Of a DNA stretch of 16,381 nucleotides, positions 1 through 6,066 are shown in pieces (positions within the stretch are counted from its first letter, which is position 1; every line of letters begins with the position of its first letter). The stretch spans positions 1-16,381 of the forward strand of contig JAAVAF010000033.1 in the NCBI GenBank assembly GCA_014804225.1, written 5' to 3'. Both the position numbers and the translations under genes were made by a program. The notes below the pieces were generated by a model that saw nothing but the letters and a program-made list of their open reading frames with translations, did not search any database and was not told the DNA's origin. This stretch comes from Lachnospiraceae bacterium. GTDB taxonomy: Bacteria > Bacillota > Clostridia > Lachnospirales > Lachnospiraceae.

Positions 1-1
1 A

Positions 2-361
2 ATGTATCAGCTGGAATTCGAAGAATCCCCGCTTCTTGAACAAACCGCACCGATCGATGCAAAGGAATTGTATTTCTCTTTTGATGAGGATCTGAAAGTG
101 TCTGAGGAAAAGTACGCTTATTACCGTTTTGAGGTATCGGGCATTGCAACTAAGGTTGGACCGGATGTACATAACAAGCCTTCCATTGAGCTTTCGGATG
201 AGGTGAGCGGGAAATGTTATGTTCTCTGTGTGTTTAACTCGGATGAGATTTACGACAAGGTGTCCGTCGGTGATCACGTTGTGTGCCGGGGAAATTATCT
301 TATTGCCAGCAGCTTGTACGGGATCGTGCTGAAAAATTCAGAGGTTGTTGTGGATGAATAG
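2..361 (+). CDS. OB-fold (tRNA_anti-like) protein, possibly 5'-truncated
   Basis: The C-terminal two thirds (about residues 40-117) read as a small OB-fold of the tRNA_anti-like type. There is a V-x-G-I-A-T-K-V-G strand, then a 'P-S-I-E-L' strand, a 'C-Y-V-L-C-V-F' strand, a 'V-S-V-G-D-H-V-V-C-R-G' turn, and a closing 'G-I-V-L-K-N-S-E-V-V' strand. Such domains are common in Firmicute lipoproteins and envelope proteins of unknown function. The first visible ATG is at base 2, so no ribosome binding site can be checked. The real protein may start upstream and carry a signal peptide or another domain, and this Met may be internal. The stop is TAG at 359-361. No specific ligand or role can be assigned. 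The fold call is moderately secure; the function is unknown. Confidence 0.6.
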   Translation: MYQLEFEESPLLEQTAPIDAKELYFSFDEDLKVSEEKYAYYRFEVSGIATKVGPDVHNKPSIELSDEVSGKCYVLCVFNSDEIYDKVSVGDHVVCRGNYLIASSLYGIVLKNSEVVVDE

Positions 362-460
362 ATTAGCTGTTACATAGGCTTGTGGATTACGCAACGGTCT
401 GTTCGGACGGCAGGGGGTTTTCACCTTCCGCAACGGTGTGGAACCATGGATCGCTTCTGA

Positions 461-489
461 TTGAAAAAACAGCCATATTCTGCTATAAT
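461..489 (+). promoter_or_regulatory. Sigma-70-type promoter for the 4Fe-4S protein gene
   Basis: The -35 box TTGAAA (461-466) and the -10 box TATAAT (484-489) are separated by exactly 17 bases. Transcription would start near 496, about 57 bases before the GTG start at 553. The -10 box lies partly inside the left arm of a perfect inverted repeat (469-510), so promoter and palindrome are physically superimposed. Confidence 0.65.
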
Positions 490-510
490 TTGGTAGCAGA
501 ATATGGCTGT
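469..510. repeat. Perfect 17-bp inverted repeat over the promoter
   Basis: The left arm at 469-485 (ACAGCCATATTCTGCTA) and the right arm at 494-510 (TAGCAGAATATGGCTGT) are exact reverse complements around an 8-base centre. The repeat spans the promoter spacer, the -10 box and the predicted start site. RNA made from this promoter would begin inside the right arm and could not form the hairpin. It could therefore act as DNA, as an operator. Read on the minus strand, the hairpin is followed by TTTTTTC and looks like an intrinsic terminator for antisense transcripts. Both readings remain open. Confidence 0.75.
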
Positions 511-552
511 AAAAATTTACTGCTAAATTGTAATGTATGGAGAGGTGTAAAG

Positions 553-1413
553 GTGCAAAAAGAAGAATTCATTAAGAAGATTGTAAATTTTGTGGAAAAA
601 AGTGAAGATAATTTTGTGTCAGATGAAGACGCAATATATCCAAATCTCGCAGGAATGAAAATCTATGAAGCGCCTCTTGTAGGGTTTGCACGTGCCGATG
701 ATGAACTTTTTATTACTGAATTTAAAAAGAAAGGAATCATACATCCGGAATATATGACACCGTTGGAATGGCTTCCCGGCTCAAAAACAGTAATCAGTTT
801 ATTTCTCCCATTTACAAAAGAAATTAAAAATTCAAATAGAAATAAAATTGATGAGCCTTATGAATCTGGTATTCCTCAAAGATGCAGCGCTGAATGGCTT
901 CATGCGAGAATAGAAGGCCAAATATTTCTTAATAAAATTACGGATTATATCCAATCAATTTTGGAAAATGAAGGCTTTGAAACGATATGTCCTACGACAT
1001 CGGGAAAATTACACATGATAACTCCCTATATTTCGACATGGTCGGAGCGTCACGCTGCGTACACAGCAGGACTTGGAACATTTGGACTTTCAAAGGGACT
1101 GATTACCCAAAAAGGTATGGCGGGACGCTTTGGCAGTGTTATAACAAACGCAGAATTTGATGCAGACATTCGTCCATATAGCGAACCATTTGAATATTGC
1201 ACTATGTGCGGCGCCTGTATGATGAAATGTCCCGTTAGCGCAATAGATCAGGCAAGGGGCTGCGCACTGGGAAAAGATCAGCTAATCTGTGGACCTTATG
1301 TGTCAGGAAGCAAACTTCCTCCCCATGGTTCAAATCAGCGTGTACGATATGGCTGCGGAAAATGCCAGTCCGGAGTTCCGTGTGAAAGCGGTATTCCTCC
1401 CCAAAAATTCTAA
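553..1413 (+). CDS. Epoxyqueuosine reductase-like 4Fe-4S protein
   Basis: This is a 286-residue soluble protein of the QueG-like group. Numbering from the GTG start, a cluster motif C216-x2-C219-x2-C222-x3-C226-P is typical of ferredoxin-type 4Fe-4S binding. Further cysteines at 237, 246, 268, 271 and 277 ('C-G-K-C-Q-S-G-V-P-C') suggest a second cluster. The stretch 'W-S-E-R-H-A-A-Y-x-A-G-L-G-T-F-G-L-S-K' is the family's conserved core. It lacks the HEAT-like C-terminal domain of some true QueG proteins, so it is probably a paralogue with an unassigned redox substrate rather than the queuosine enzyme. The GTG start is preferred because GGAGAGG (539-545) sits 7 bases before it. The open frame runs back to 382, but that extension is non-conserved-looking and crosses the promoter. 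The stop directly abuts a nitroreductase remnant. Confidence 0.7.
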   Translation: MQKEEFIKKIVNFVEKSEDNFVSDEDAIYPNLAGMKIYEAPLVGFARADDELFITEFKKKGIIHPEYMTPLEWLPGSKTVISLFLPFTKEIKNSNRNKIDEPYESGIPQRCSAEWLHARIEGQIFLNKITDYIQSILENEGFETICPTTSGKLHMITPYISTWSERHAAYTAGLGTFGLSKGLITQKGMAGRFGSVITNAEFDADIRPYSEPFEYCTMCGACMMKCPVSAIDQARGCALGKDQLICGPYVSGSKLPPHGSNQRVRYGCGKCQSGVPCESGIPPQKF

Positions 1414-1415
1414 CA

Positions 1416-1547
1416 CAGGCAGAGCGGCGGGAGTATCTTGGACTTAAAGAGGGGTACAGGGTATGGGCTGTGCTGGTAATAGGCTATCCCAAGGTAAAAT
1501 ACCAGCGTACAGTTCCAAGGAAGAAAGCAGATGTGCTCTGGGATTGA
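1416..1547 (+). pseudogene. Nitroreductase C-terminal remnant
   Basis: The frame starting at CAG 1416 encodes about 43 residues before TGA at 1545-1547. It includes 'L-G-L-K-E-G-Y-R-V-W-A-V-L-V-I-G-Y-P-K-V-K-Y-Q-R-T-V-P-R-K-K'. This is the characteristic tail of FMN-dependent nitroreductase-family proteins (G-Y-P-x-x-K-Y-x-R-x-x-P-R-K followed by a terminal Trp). There is no start codon, no ribosome binding site and no upstream nitroreductase body. The similarity begins within a few bases of the preceding gene's stop (1411-1413), so it looks like a fusion or deletion scar. The fragment itself should be non-functional. Confidence 0.65.
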
Positions 1548-1577
1548 TTAGATTGTATCAGTGGAAAGGCTTATAAA

Positions 1578-2546
1578 TTAATACCCTTTACTGAAATCAA
1601 TCATATTCTTTTTAGGCTTATTATTTTTATCTCGCTTCAAATTTTCACAGAATATATCTAAAATCCTCTTTCTTGTAAACTGATTTTCTCCCCAGCTTAT
1701 TCCTGAGATATGCGGAGTTAATATCACATTTTCCATATATCTGAGAGGATGATTTTCGGGTAAAGGTTCAGGATCTGTAACATCAAGAACTGCACCTCTG
1801 AGGAATCCTTTCTGCAGCGCATTTGTTAATTCGTTCGTATTCACAATAAATCCACGTCCAACATTTACGAATATGGCGTTTGCTTTCATCTTTTTGATTC
1901 TTTCTGCGTCAAACATTCCCTCCGTTTCCGCTGTACCCGGAAGCGCGATAATAACCACATCAGAACTTTGCAATTGCGTATCAACACGGTCTATTGTATA
2001 TATTTCATCAAAAGGCAGATGCTTATTGCCGGGAGTACGACATATTCCAACAGTATAAGCTCCAAAACAGTTAAGTTTTTTTGCGGTTTCCTGTCCGATA
2101 TTTCCTGTTCCTAAAATGAGCGCTCTTTTTCCCTCTAATGTATCATCATCCTCAATTTGATTCCAACCACCACGTTTCATTTGTGCACGATATGAGAACA
2201 GATTTTTATATAATGCAAGAATTCCGGAAACAATATATTCGGAAATAACACTTCCAAAAGCGCCTGAGGCGCCGGTAAGAATAATATGATCAGGAAAATC
2301 CGCAGCAGAAGTGTATTTATTGGCGCCTGCCCAAGTCATTTGAATCCATCTAAGATTTTTCATAAAATGAATCGTACTATGTTCCGGCTCACCAAATACA
2401 ATTTCTATATTTGCATAATTCTCGCTTTTGAGGAGCTCTTTCTCATTGTCAAAGAACAAAACCTTATCTTCTTTTTCAACGGATGATAAAATAAGGTTTT
2501 TCTCACATTCCAGACATTTTTTTGTTATAGCAATTGTTCGCATCAT
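1578..2546 (-). CDS. D-2-hydroxyacid dehydrogenase, NAD-binding
   Basis: This is a 322-residue member of the D-isomer-specific 2-hydroxyacid dehydrogenase family, cytoplasmic, reducing 2-keto acids or oxidising 2-hydroxy acids with NAD(P)H/NAD(P). The Rossmann motif is L-G-T-G-N-I-G (about 145-151). The catalytic triad expected of the family is present: R231 in N-V-G-R-G, E260 in D-P-E-P-L-P, and H279 in T-P-H-I-S-G. The N-terminal region carries the usual 'W-I-Q-M-T-W-A-G-A-N' signature, found in the GhrA/SerA-like subgroup acting on unknown acids. Two consecutive ATG codons open the gene. AAAGGGA upstream is better spaced for the second (about 7 bases), so the protein may start one residue later. 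It begins 19 bases after the toxin gene's stop and is probably on the same transcript. The substrate cannot be read from the sequence. Confidence 0.85.
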   Translation of the reverse strand: MMRTIAITKKCLECEKNLILSSVEKEDKVLFFDNEKELLKSENYANIEIVFGEPEHSTIHFMKNLRWIQMTWAGANKYTSAADFPDHIILTGASGAFGSVISEYIVSGILALYKNLFSYRAQMKRGGWNQIEDDDTLEGKRALILGTGNIGQETAKKLNCFGAYTVGICRTPGNKHLPFDEIYTIDRVDTQLQSSDVVIIALPGTAETEGMFDAERIKKMKANAIFVNVGRGFIVNTNELTNALQKGFLRGAVLDVTDPEPLPENHPLRYMENVILTPHISGISWGENQFTRKRILDIFCENLKRDKNNKPKKNMIDFSKGY

Positions 2547-2565
2547 TTTTCCCTTTCTATTCCTG

Positions 2566-2871
2566 CTATTTTAAAAAGGAACCATAGTTTTGTCGATCAT
2601 CAATGATATATTCAATTTTTACGCACTGTTCCGTTTCCTTTACCTGAAATATTAGCCAGAGATGAGGCCAAAATGTAATCACACGGTATTTGGAAGGGAT
2701 ATATTTTAATCTCGCGCAGCCGATCATGGGGGTCGTTTCAAGATAATTTACTTTGCTATCGAAAGCATCCAAAAGACGAAGTGCGCATTCTACGCCATTG
2801 TCGTTAGCGCATCGGAAACTGTATTCTTCCAAAACGGCATTAGCGGCAGGAGAAACATCAACCTTATACAT
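2566..2871 (-). CDS. RelE/ParE-family toxin
   Basis: This 101-residue protein matches the type II RelE/ParE toxin fold. It has an N-terminal 'Y-K-V-D-V-S-P-A-A' strand, a helical segment to about residue 42, then the strands 'R-V-I-T-F-W-P-H-L-W-L-I-F-Q-V' and 'V-K-I-E-Y-I-I-D-D-R-Q-N-Y'. The last of these is the usual C-terminal signature. Members either cleave mRNA at the ribosome or poison gyrase; the sequence alone does not decide which. The start ATG (2869-2871) overlaps the antitoxin's end by 8 bases, and an AAGGAG sits 7 bases upstream inside the antitoxin gene. This is the standard coupling for an antitoxin-first operon. The length is normal, with no sign of disruption. Confidence 0.8.
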   Translation of the reverse strand: MYKVDVSPAANAVLEEYSFRCANDNGVECALRLLDAFDSKVNYLETTPMIGCARLKYIPSKYRVITFWPHLWLIFQVKETEQCVKIEYIIDDRQNYGSFLK

Positions 2872-3145
2872 GGGAATTCTCCTTCAGCAGGGAACGGAGA
2901 TTGGCAGATGCTGTGTGGGCTGGAATGTCCTGTGCGCCGGCTCTTCTCAATTCTTCAATCTCAACCAGTTTTTCCCTTAGTTCCAGTTGTTTTTCGCGCT
3001 GGTCATATGCGGCAATATCCATAACAACCAAATCCCCTTCACCGTTTTTTGTCAGGAAGACAGGTTCGCCGGTTTCTTTGCATAAATTTGCGATTTCAGT
3101 ATAGTTTTGGCGGATAGCAGCGGATGGTTTAATCAGTGTTGGCAT
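2864..3145 (-). CDS. Phd/YefM-family antitoxin
   Basis: This is a 93-residue antitoxin. The N-terminal half (1-50) shows the Phd/YefM DNA-binding fold: 'M-P-T-L-I-K-P-S-A-A-I-R-Q-N-Y', 'G-E-P-V-F-L-T-K-N-G-E-G-D-L-V-V-M-D-I-A-A-Y'. The charged C-terminal half (50-93) is the segment expected to wrap the toxin and to be removed by proteases. It should neutralise the overlapping RelE/ParE protein and repress its own promoter. The start is well supported by AAAGGAG about 6-7 bases upstream. A promoter lies 45-70 bases upstream on the minus strand. Confidence 0.82.
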   Translation of the reverse strand: MPTLIKPSAAIRQNYTEIANLCKETGEPVFLTKNGEGDLVVMDIAAYDQREKQLELREKLVEIEELRRAGAQDIPAHTASANLRSLLKENSHV

Positions 3146-3189
3146 AAAAAACTCCTTTCATATCAATATTTTAACTTAATTCTAATAAC

Positions 3190-3218
3190 ATTATACTATG
3201 TGATGCGAAAAAAGACAA
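3190..3218 (-). promoter_or_regulatory. Promoter of the toxin-antitoxin/dehydrogenase operon
   Basis: Read on the minus strand, TTGTCT (3218-3213) and a perfect TATAAT (3195-3190) are spaced by 17 bases. Transcription would start near 3183, about 37 bases before the antitoxin ATG. The AT-rich leader between them is where Phd/YefM proteins usually bind for autoregulation, though no clean palindrome is obvious. Confidence 0.6.
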
Positions 3219-3280
3219 ATAAAATAGAAAGGATGCAAGATTATGCGTTAAAATCCAAAAATTATTAAACTAAAAATTTA

Positions 3281-3309
3281 TTTTGTTAAATCATTATATT
3301 TGCTATAAT
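3281..3309 (+). promoter_or_regulatory. Promoter for the ArsC-like gene
   Basis: TATAAT at 3304-3309 is preceded by TTTTGT (3281-3286, spacing 17) or, overlapping it, TTGTTA (3283-3288, spacing 15). The start site would be near 3316, about 32 bases before the ATG at 3348. The -35 box is weak. The 200 bases between the antitoxin and this gene contain only these two diverging promoters in very AT-rich DNA. Confidence 0.5.
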
Positions 3310-3347
3310 GAATTTAAAAATTATATATAAAGAAACTGGGTGAGATT

Positions 3348-3689
3348 ATGAATATACAGATATTTGGAACAAATAAGTGTTTCGACACAAAAAAAGCCAT
3401 GAGGTACTTTAAGGAACGCGGAATCAAGTACCAGTTTATTGACATGAAGGAAAAAGGCATGAGCAAAGGCGAGTATACAAGCGTAAAACAAGCAGTGGGC
3501 GGCATTGAAAATCTTCTTGATGAAAACTGCAAAGATAAAGACACGCTTGCGCTGATAAAATATATTTCAGATGAGGATAAAGACGAAAAAATACTCGAAA
3601 ACCAGAAGGTTTTGAAAACCCCGATTGTAAGGAACGGAAAACAGGCAACGGTCGGTTATCGGCCGGAAATCTGGAAAGAGTGGAAATAA
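3348..3689 (+). CDS. ArsC/Spx-family thioredoxin-fold protein
   Basis: This 113-residue protein has the ArsC/Spx/YffB layout. It starts with 'I-Q-I-F-G-T-N-K-C-F-D-T-K-K-A', where Cys9 follows the first strand and Lys residues follow in the helix. It continues with 'Y-Q-F-I-D-M-K-E-K' and ends with the cis-Pro strand 'K-T-P-I-V-R-N-G-K-Q-A-T-V-G-Y-R-P-E-I-W'. There is no C-x-x-C redox pair at the N-terminus, so it is not a classical Spx. It may be a glutaredoxin- or thioredoxin-linked reductase, but arsenate as substrate is unproven and no ars genes are adjacent. The start follows a GGGTGAG-like site. It has its own promoter and is divergent from the toxin-antitoxin operon. Confidence 0.75.
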   Translation: MNIQIFGTNKCFDTKKAMRYFKERGIKYQFIDMKEKGMSKGEYTSVKQAVGGIENLLDENCKDKDTLALIKYISDEDKDEKILENQKVLKTPIVRNGKQATVGYRPEIWKEWK

Positions 3690-3731
3690 CAACGCGAGCG
3701 CTTTTAGAACGAAATAGAAAAAGACTGTATA

Positions 3732-3760
3732 TTGCAAATAAACTGGGACACTGCTATACT
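3732..3760 (+). promoter_or_regulatory. Promoter for the DUF3160-CapA operon
   Basis: TTGCAA (3732-3737) and TATACT (3755-3760) are 17 bases apart, and the start site would be near 3767. The GGGGAGG ribosome binding site at 3789-3795 follows. The same two hexamers with the same spacing recur in the promoter at 15892-15920. Confidence 0.6.
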
Positions 3761-3804
3761 GAAACGGAATTAGCAGCGTAAGAATATGGGGAGGTACGGA
3801 ACAT

Positions 3805-6066
3805 ATGTTCAGAAAGAAAGGAAAGTGTAAAAAAATAACAGCAATCATACTGGCAGTCAGCCTGCTTGGCGGATGCACTGCGCCTGCGCAGCGAAACGAA
3901 AACAAGATTCCCACAGCGCAGTCACAGCAGAGCAGTGAAATTTCTACAACGGAAGAAACACAGCAAAAAACCGACACATCATCAGATACGACAGAGGTTT
4001 CATTGAATCTATATATGGGACGACGTCCTATGTTGATTGGCAGTCTGCCGCAGAGCGTGTCGGAGAATATTACGCCGCAGGTAGCACAGTACAGCGTGGA
4101 GCCGGATTTGAGCAATATTGAGAATTTGGGGCAATTTTACATCGGTGAGGACAATCCTGAATTCGTCCAAAAGCTGGCGCAGAATGGTTTTGTTGTGGCG
4201 GGGAATGCGGGAAATGAGTTTTTCGAGGTTTATGAAAATAATCGCTATGATTTGATTCCCAGTTTTGTGACTGTGGACTCACTAATGCACACTTACCATT
4301 TGTATTTCAGTTATTTACTGAAAAATATCGAACGTGATTATCTTTTCGACAGTCTTGTAAAGTTGAGCGGTAAAATGCTCGAAAACAGCCTCGCACAGTA
4401 TGAGGCGTTAAAGGGAAGTGAATGGGAGAGCGCGGCAAAGCGCAATGTCGCATTTTTTACGATTGGCAGGAAACTGTTGGATGACAGCACAGAGGTTTCA
4501 CCCGACGTTGCGGACATCGTGCTAAGCGAATTTGACAAAATCCAAAAAGCGGAAGGGATAGACATATCGGAGATTCGGAATGATGAGGAGGATTATTCGC
4601 AGTATGTGCCGCGCGGCTACTATGAGGGCGATGAGAAACTGGAGCGGTATTTCAAGGCGATGATGTGGTATGGCAGGATCCATTTTCAACAGGACAGTGA
4701 AGATCATGTCAGAAGCGCGTTTTTGATCACGAAAGCGCTTGCGGACGATGAGGAGGCAACCGCCCTGTGGGGCGCAATTTATAGCGTAACAGCGTTTTTT
4801 GCGGGTGCAAGCGATGACTTGGGCGTTTGCGAATACGCGCCGTTAATCAGTGAAGTATACGGGGACACAATCAGAACAGCGAACTTGATTGGAACGCAGG
4901 ACGCTTTTTCGCAGTTCTATGAAAAGACGGCAGATTTGCCCGCACCGAAGATTAATTCGATTCCGATTTATGAGTGGGAGGACAGTAACGTAATCCCCGG
5001 TTTTCGCTTTATGGGTCAGCGGTTTACGATTGACGGGGAGATTATGCAAAACCTGATTTACAGGAATGTGGACAGAAACAGCGCGGGGGAAAAGCGTATG
5101 CTTCCCGATGTGCTGGATGTCTTGGCGGCGCTTGGCAGTGATACGGCGCTTTCAATTTTAAAGGAAAGCGGTGTGGAGGACTACGAACATTATACGGAAA
5201 ATATGGAGAAACTGCGAACAGGACTTGCAGCGGAAAACGACGAATTGTGGGCGGCAAGTCTGTATGCCGGTTGGCTGCACACGCTGCGTCCGCTGCTTGC
5301 CGAGAAGGGCGAGGGCTATCCGGTATTTATGCAGAACGAAGAGTGGACGAAGAAGAGCATGGAGTGTTTTGCGGGCAGTTTTGCAGAATTAAAGCATGAC
5401 ACAATTCTCTACTCAAAACAGGTGATTGCTGAAATGGGCGGCGGATATGACGATGAGCCGGACGACAGAGGCTATGTTGAGCCGGAGCCGCTTGTTTACG
5501 CGCGTTTTATGAGTCTTGCGGATATGACGGCACAAGGGTTAAAGCAATATGGAATGCTTTCCGCAGAGCAGGAGGAAAATCTTTCGCGCCTTGTGCAGAT
5601 TGCAAATCAGCTGTATACCATTTCCAATAAGGAGCTTCAAGACGAGCTGCTGACCGATGACGAGTATGAGTTTATCAGAAGCTATGGTGGGAATATCGAG
5701 CATTTTTGGTATGAGGCGGTAAAGGAAGAAGGCGACGAGGAGTATATCGCCACACAGGAGTGTCCGGCTGCGATTATTGCGGATATTGCGACAGATCCTG
5801 ATTCGGGAAGTGTTTTGGAAGTGGGAACGGGTGATCCGTCCACAATCTTTGTTGTCATAAGGGTGGACGGCAAGATCAAGCTTGCGAAGGGAAGCGTCTA
5901 TTCTTTCTATCAGTTTGCGTGGCCGATTGATGATCGTCTGACCGATTCCAAGTGGCAGCAGATGCTTGGAATACACGCGAATGAAGAAGGAAATTATGAG
6001 AGAGATTCGTCGATAGAAAAACCGGACTGGACGAGAAGCTACAGATATAAGTATGCATGGGAATAA
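3805..6066 (+). CDS. DUF3160-domain surface lipoprotein
   Basis: This is a 753-residue predicted lipoprotein. A basic N-terminus (K4-K10), a hydrophobic stretch (11-21) and the lipobox L-G-G-C put the lipidated cysteine at C24. A Ser/Thr/Gln-rich linker (about 28-65) would span the cell wall. From about residue 100 the sequence matches the large, mostly alpha-helical DUF3160 family: 'N-G-F-V-V-A-G', 'Y-D-L-I-P-S-F-V-T-V-D-S-L-M-H-T-Y-H', 'A-M-M-W-Y-G-R'. The C-terminal part carries acidic 'D-D-E-P-D-D-R-G' and 'I-A-D-I-A-T-D-P-D-S-G' segments. The biochemical function of DUF3160 is not established. The start is supported by GGGGAGG 9-10 bases upstream. The gene overlaps the next one by 14 bases, pointing to coupled translation and a shared surface role. 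Confidence 0.85.
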   Translation: MFRKKGKCKKITAIILAVSLLGGCTAPAQRNENKIPTAQSQQSSEISTTEETQQKTDTSSDTTEVSLNLYMGRRPMLIGSLPQSVSENITPQVAQYSVEPDLSNIENLGQFYIGEDNPEFVQKLAQNGFVVAGNAGNEFFEVYENNRYDLIPSFVTVDSLMHTYHLYFSYLLKNIERDYLFDSLVKLSGKMLENSLAQYEALKGSEWESAAKRNVAFFTIGRKLLDDSTEVSPDVADIVLSEFDKIQKAEGIDISEIRNDEEDYSQYVPRGYYEGDEKLERYFKAMMWYGRIHFQQDSEDHVRSAFLITKALADDEEATALWGAIYSVTAFFAGASDDLGVCEYAPLISEVYGDTIRTANLIGTQDAFSQFYEKTADLPAPKINSIPIYEWEDSNVIPGFRFMGQRFTIDGEIMQNLIYRNVDRNSAGEKRMLPDVLDVLAALGSDTALSILKESGVEDYEHYTENMEKLRTGLAAENDELWAASLYAGWLHTLRPLLAEKGEGYPVFMQNEEWTKKSMECFAGSFAELKHDTILYSKQVIAEMGGGYDDEPDDRGYVEPEPLVYARFMSLADMTAQGLKQYGMLSAEQEENLSRLVQIANQLYTISNKELQDELLTDDEYEFIRSYGGNIEHFWYEAVKEEGDEEYIATQECPAAIIADIATDPDSGSVLEVGTGDPSTIFVVIRVDGKIKLAKGSVYSFYQFAWPIDDRLTDSKWQQMLGIHANEEGNYERDSSIEKPDWTRSYRYKYAWE

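Noticed and set aside
378..464. A 28-codon open stretch with a protein-like sequence (G-L-F-G-R-Q-G-V-F-T-F-R-N-G), possibly a gene remnant
   Set aside because: It is too short, has no start codon, and I could not recognise the family. It may be chance.
382..552. N-terminal extension of the 4Fe-4S protein from ATG 382
   Set aside because: It crosses a strong promoter and the inverted repeat, has no ribosome binding site, and does not look like the family. GTG 553 has a well-placed GGAGAGG.
1471..1505. Inverted repeat GCTGGTA/TACCAGC, considered as a terminator for the minus-strand operon
   Set aside because: The stem is only 7 bases with a 21-base loop and no T-run. It lies inside the nitroreductase remnant.
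3567..4115. 182-codon open frame on the minus strand
   Set aside because: It is antisense to the end of the ArsC-like gene and the start of the DUF3160 gene, has Cys/Phe/Ser-rich composition typical of a shadow frame, and has no ribosome binding site.
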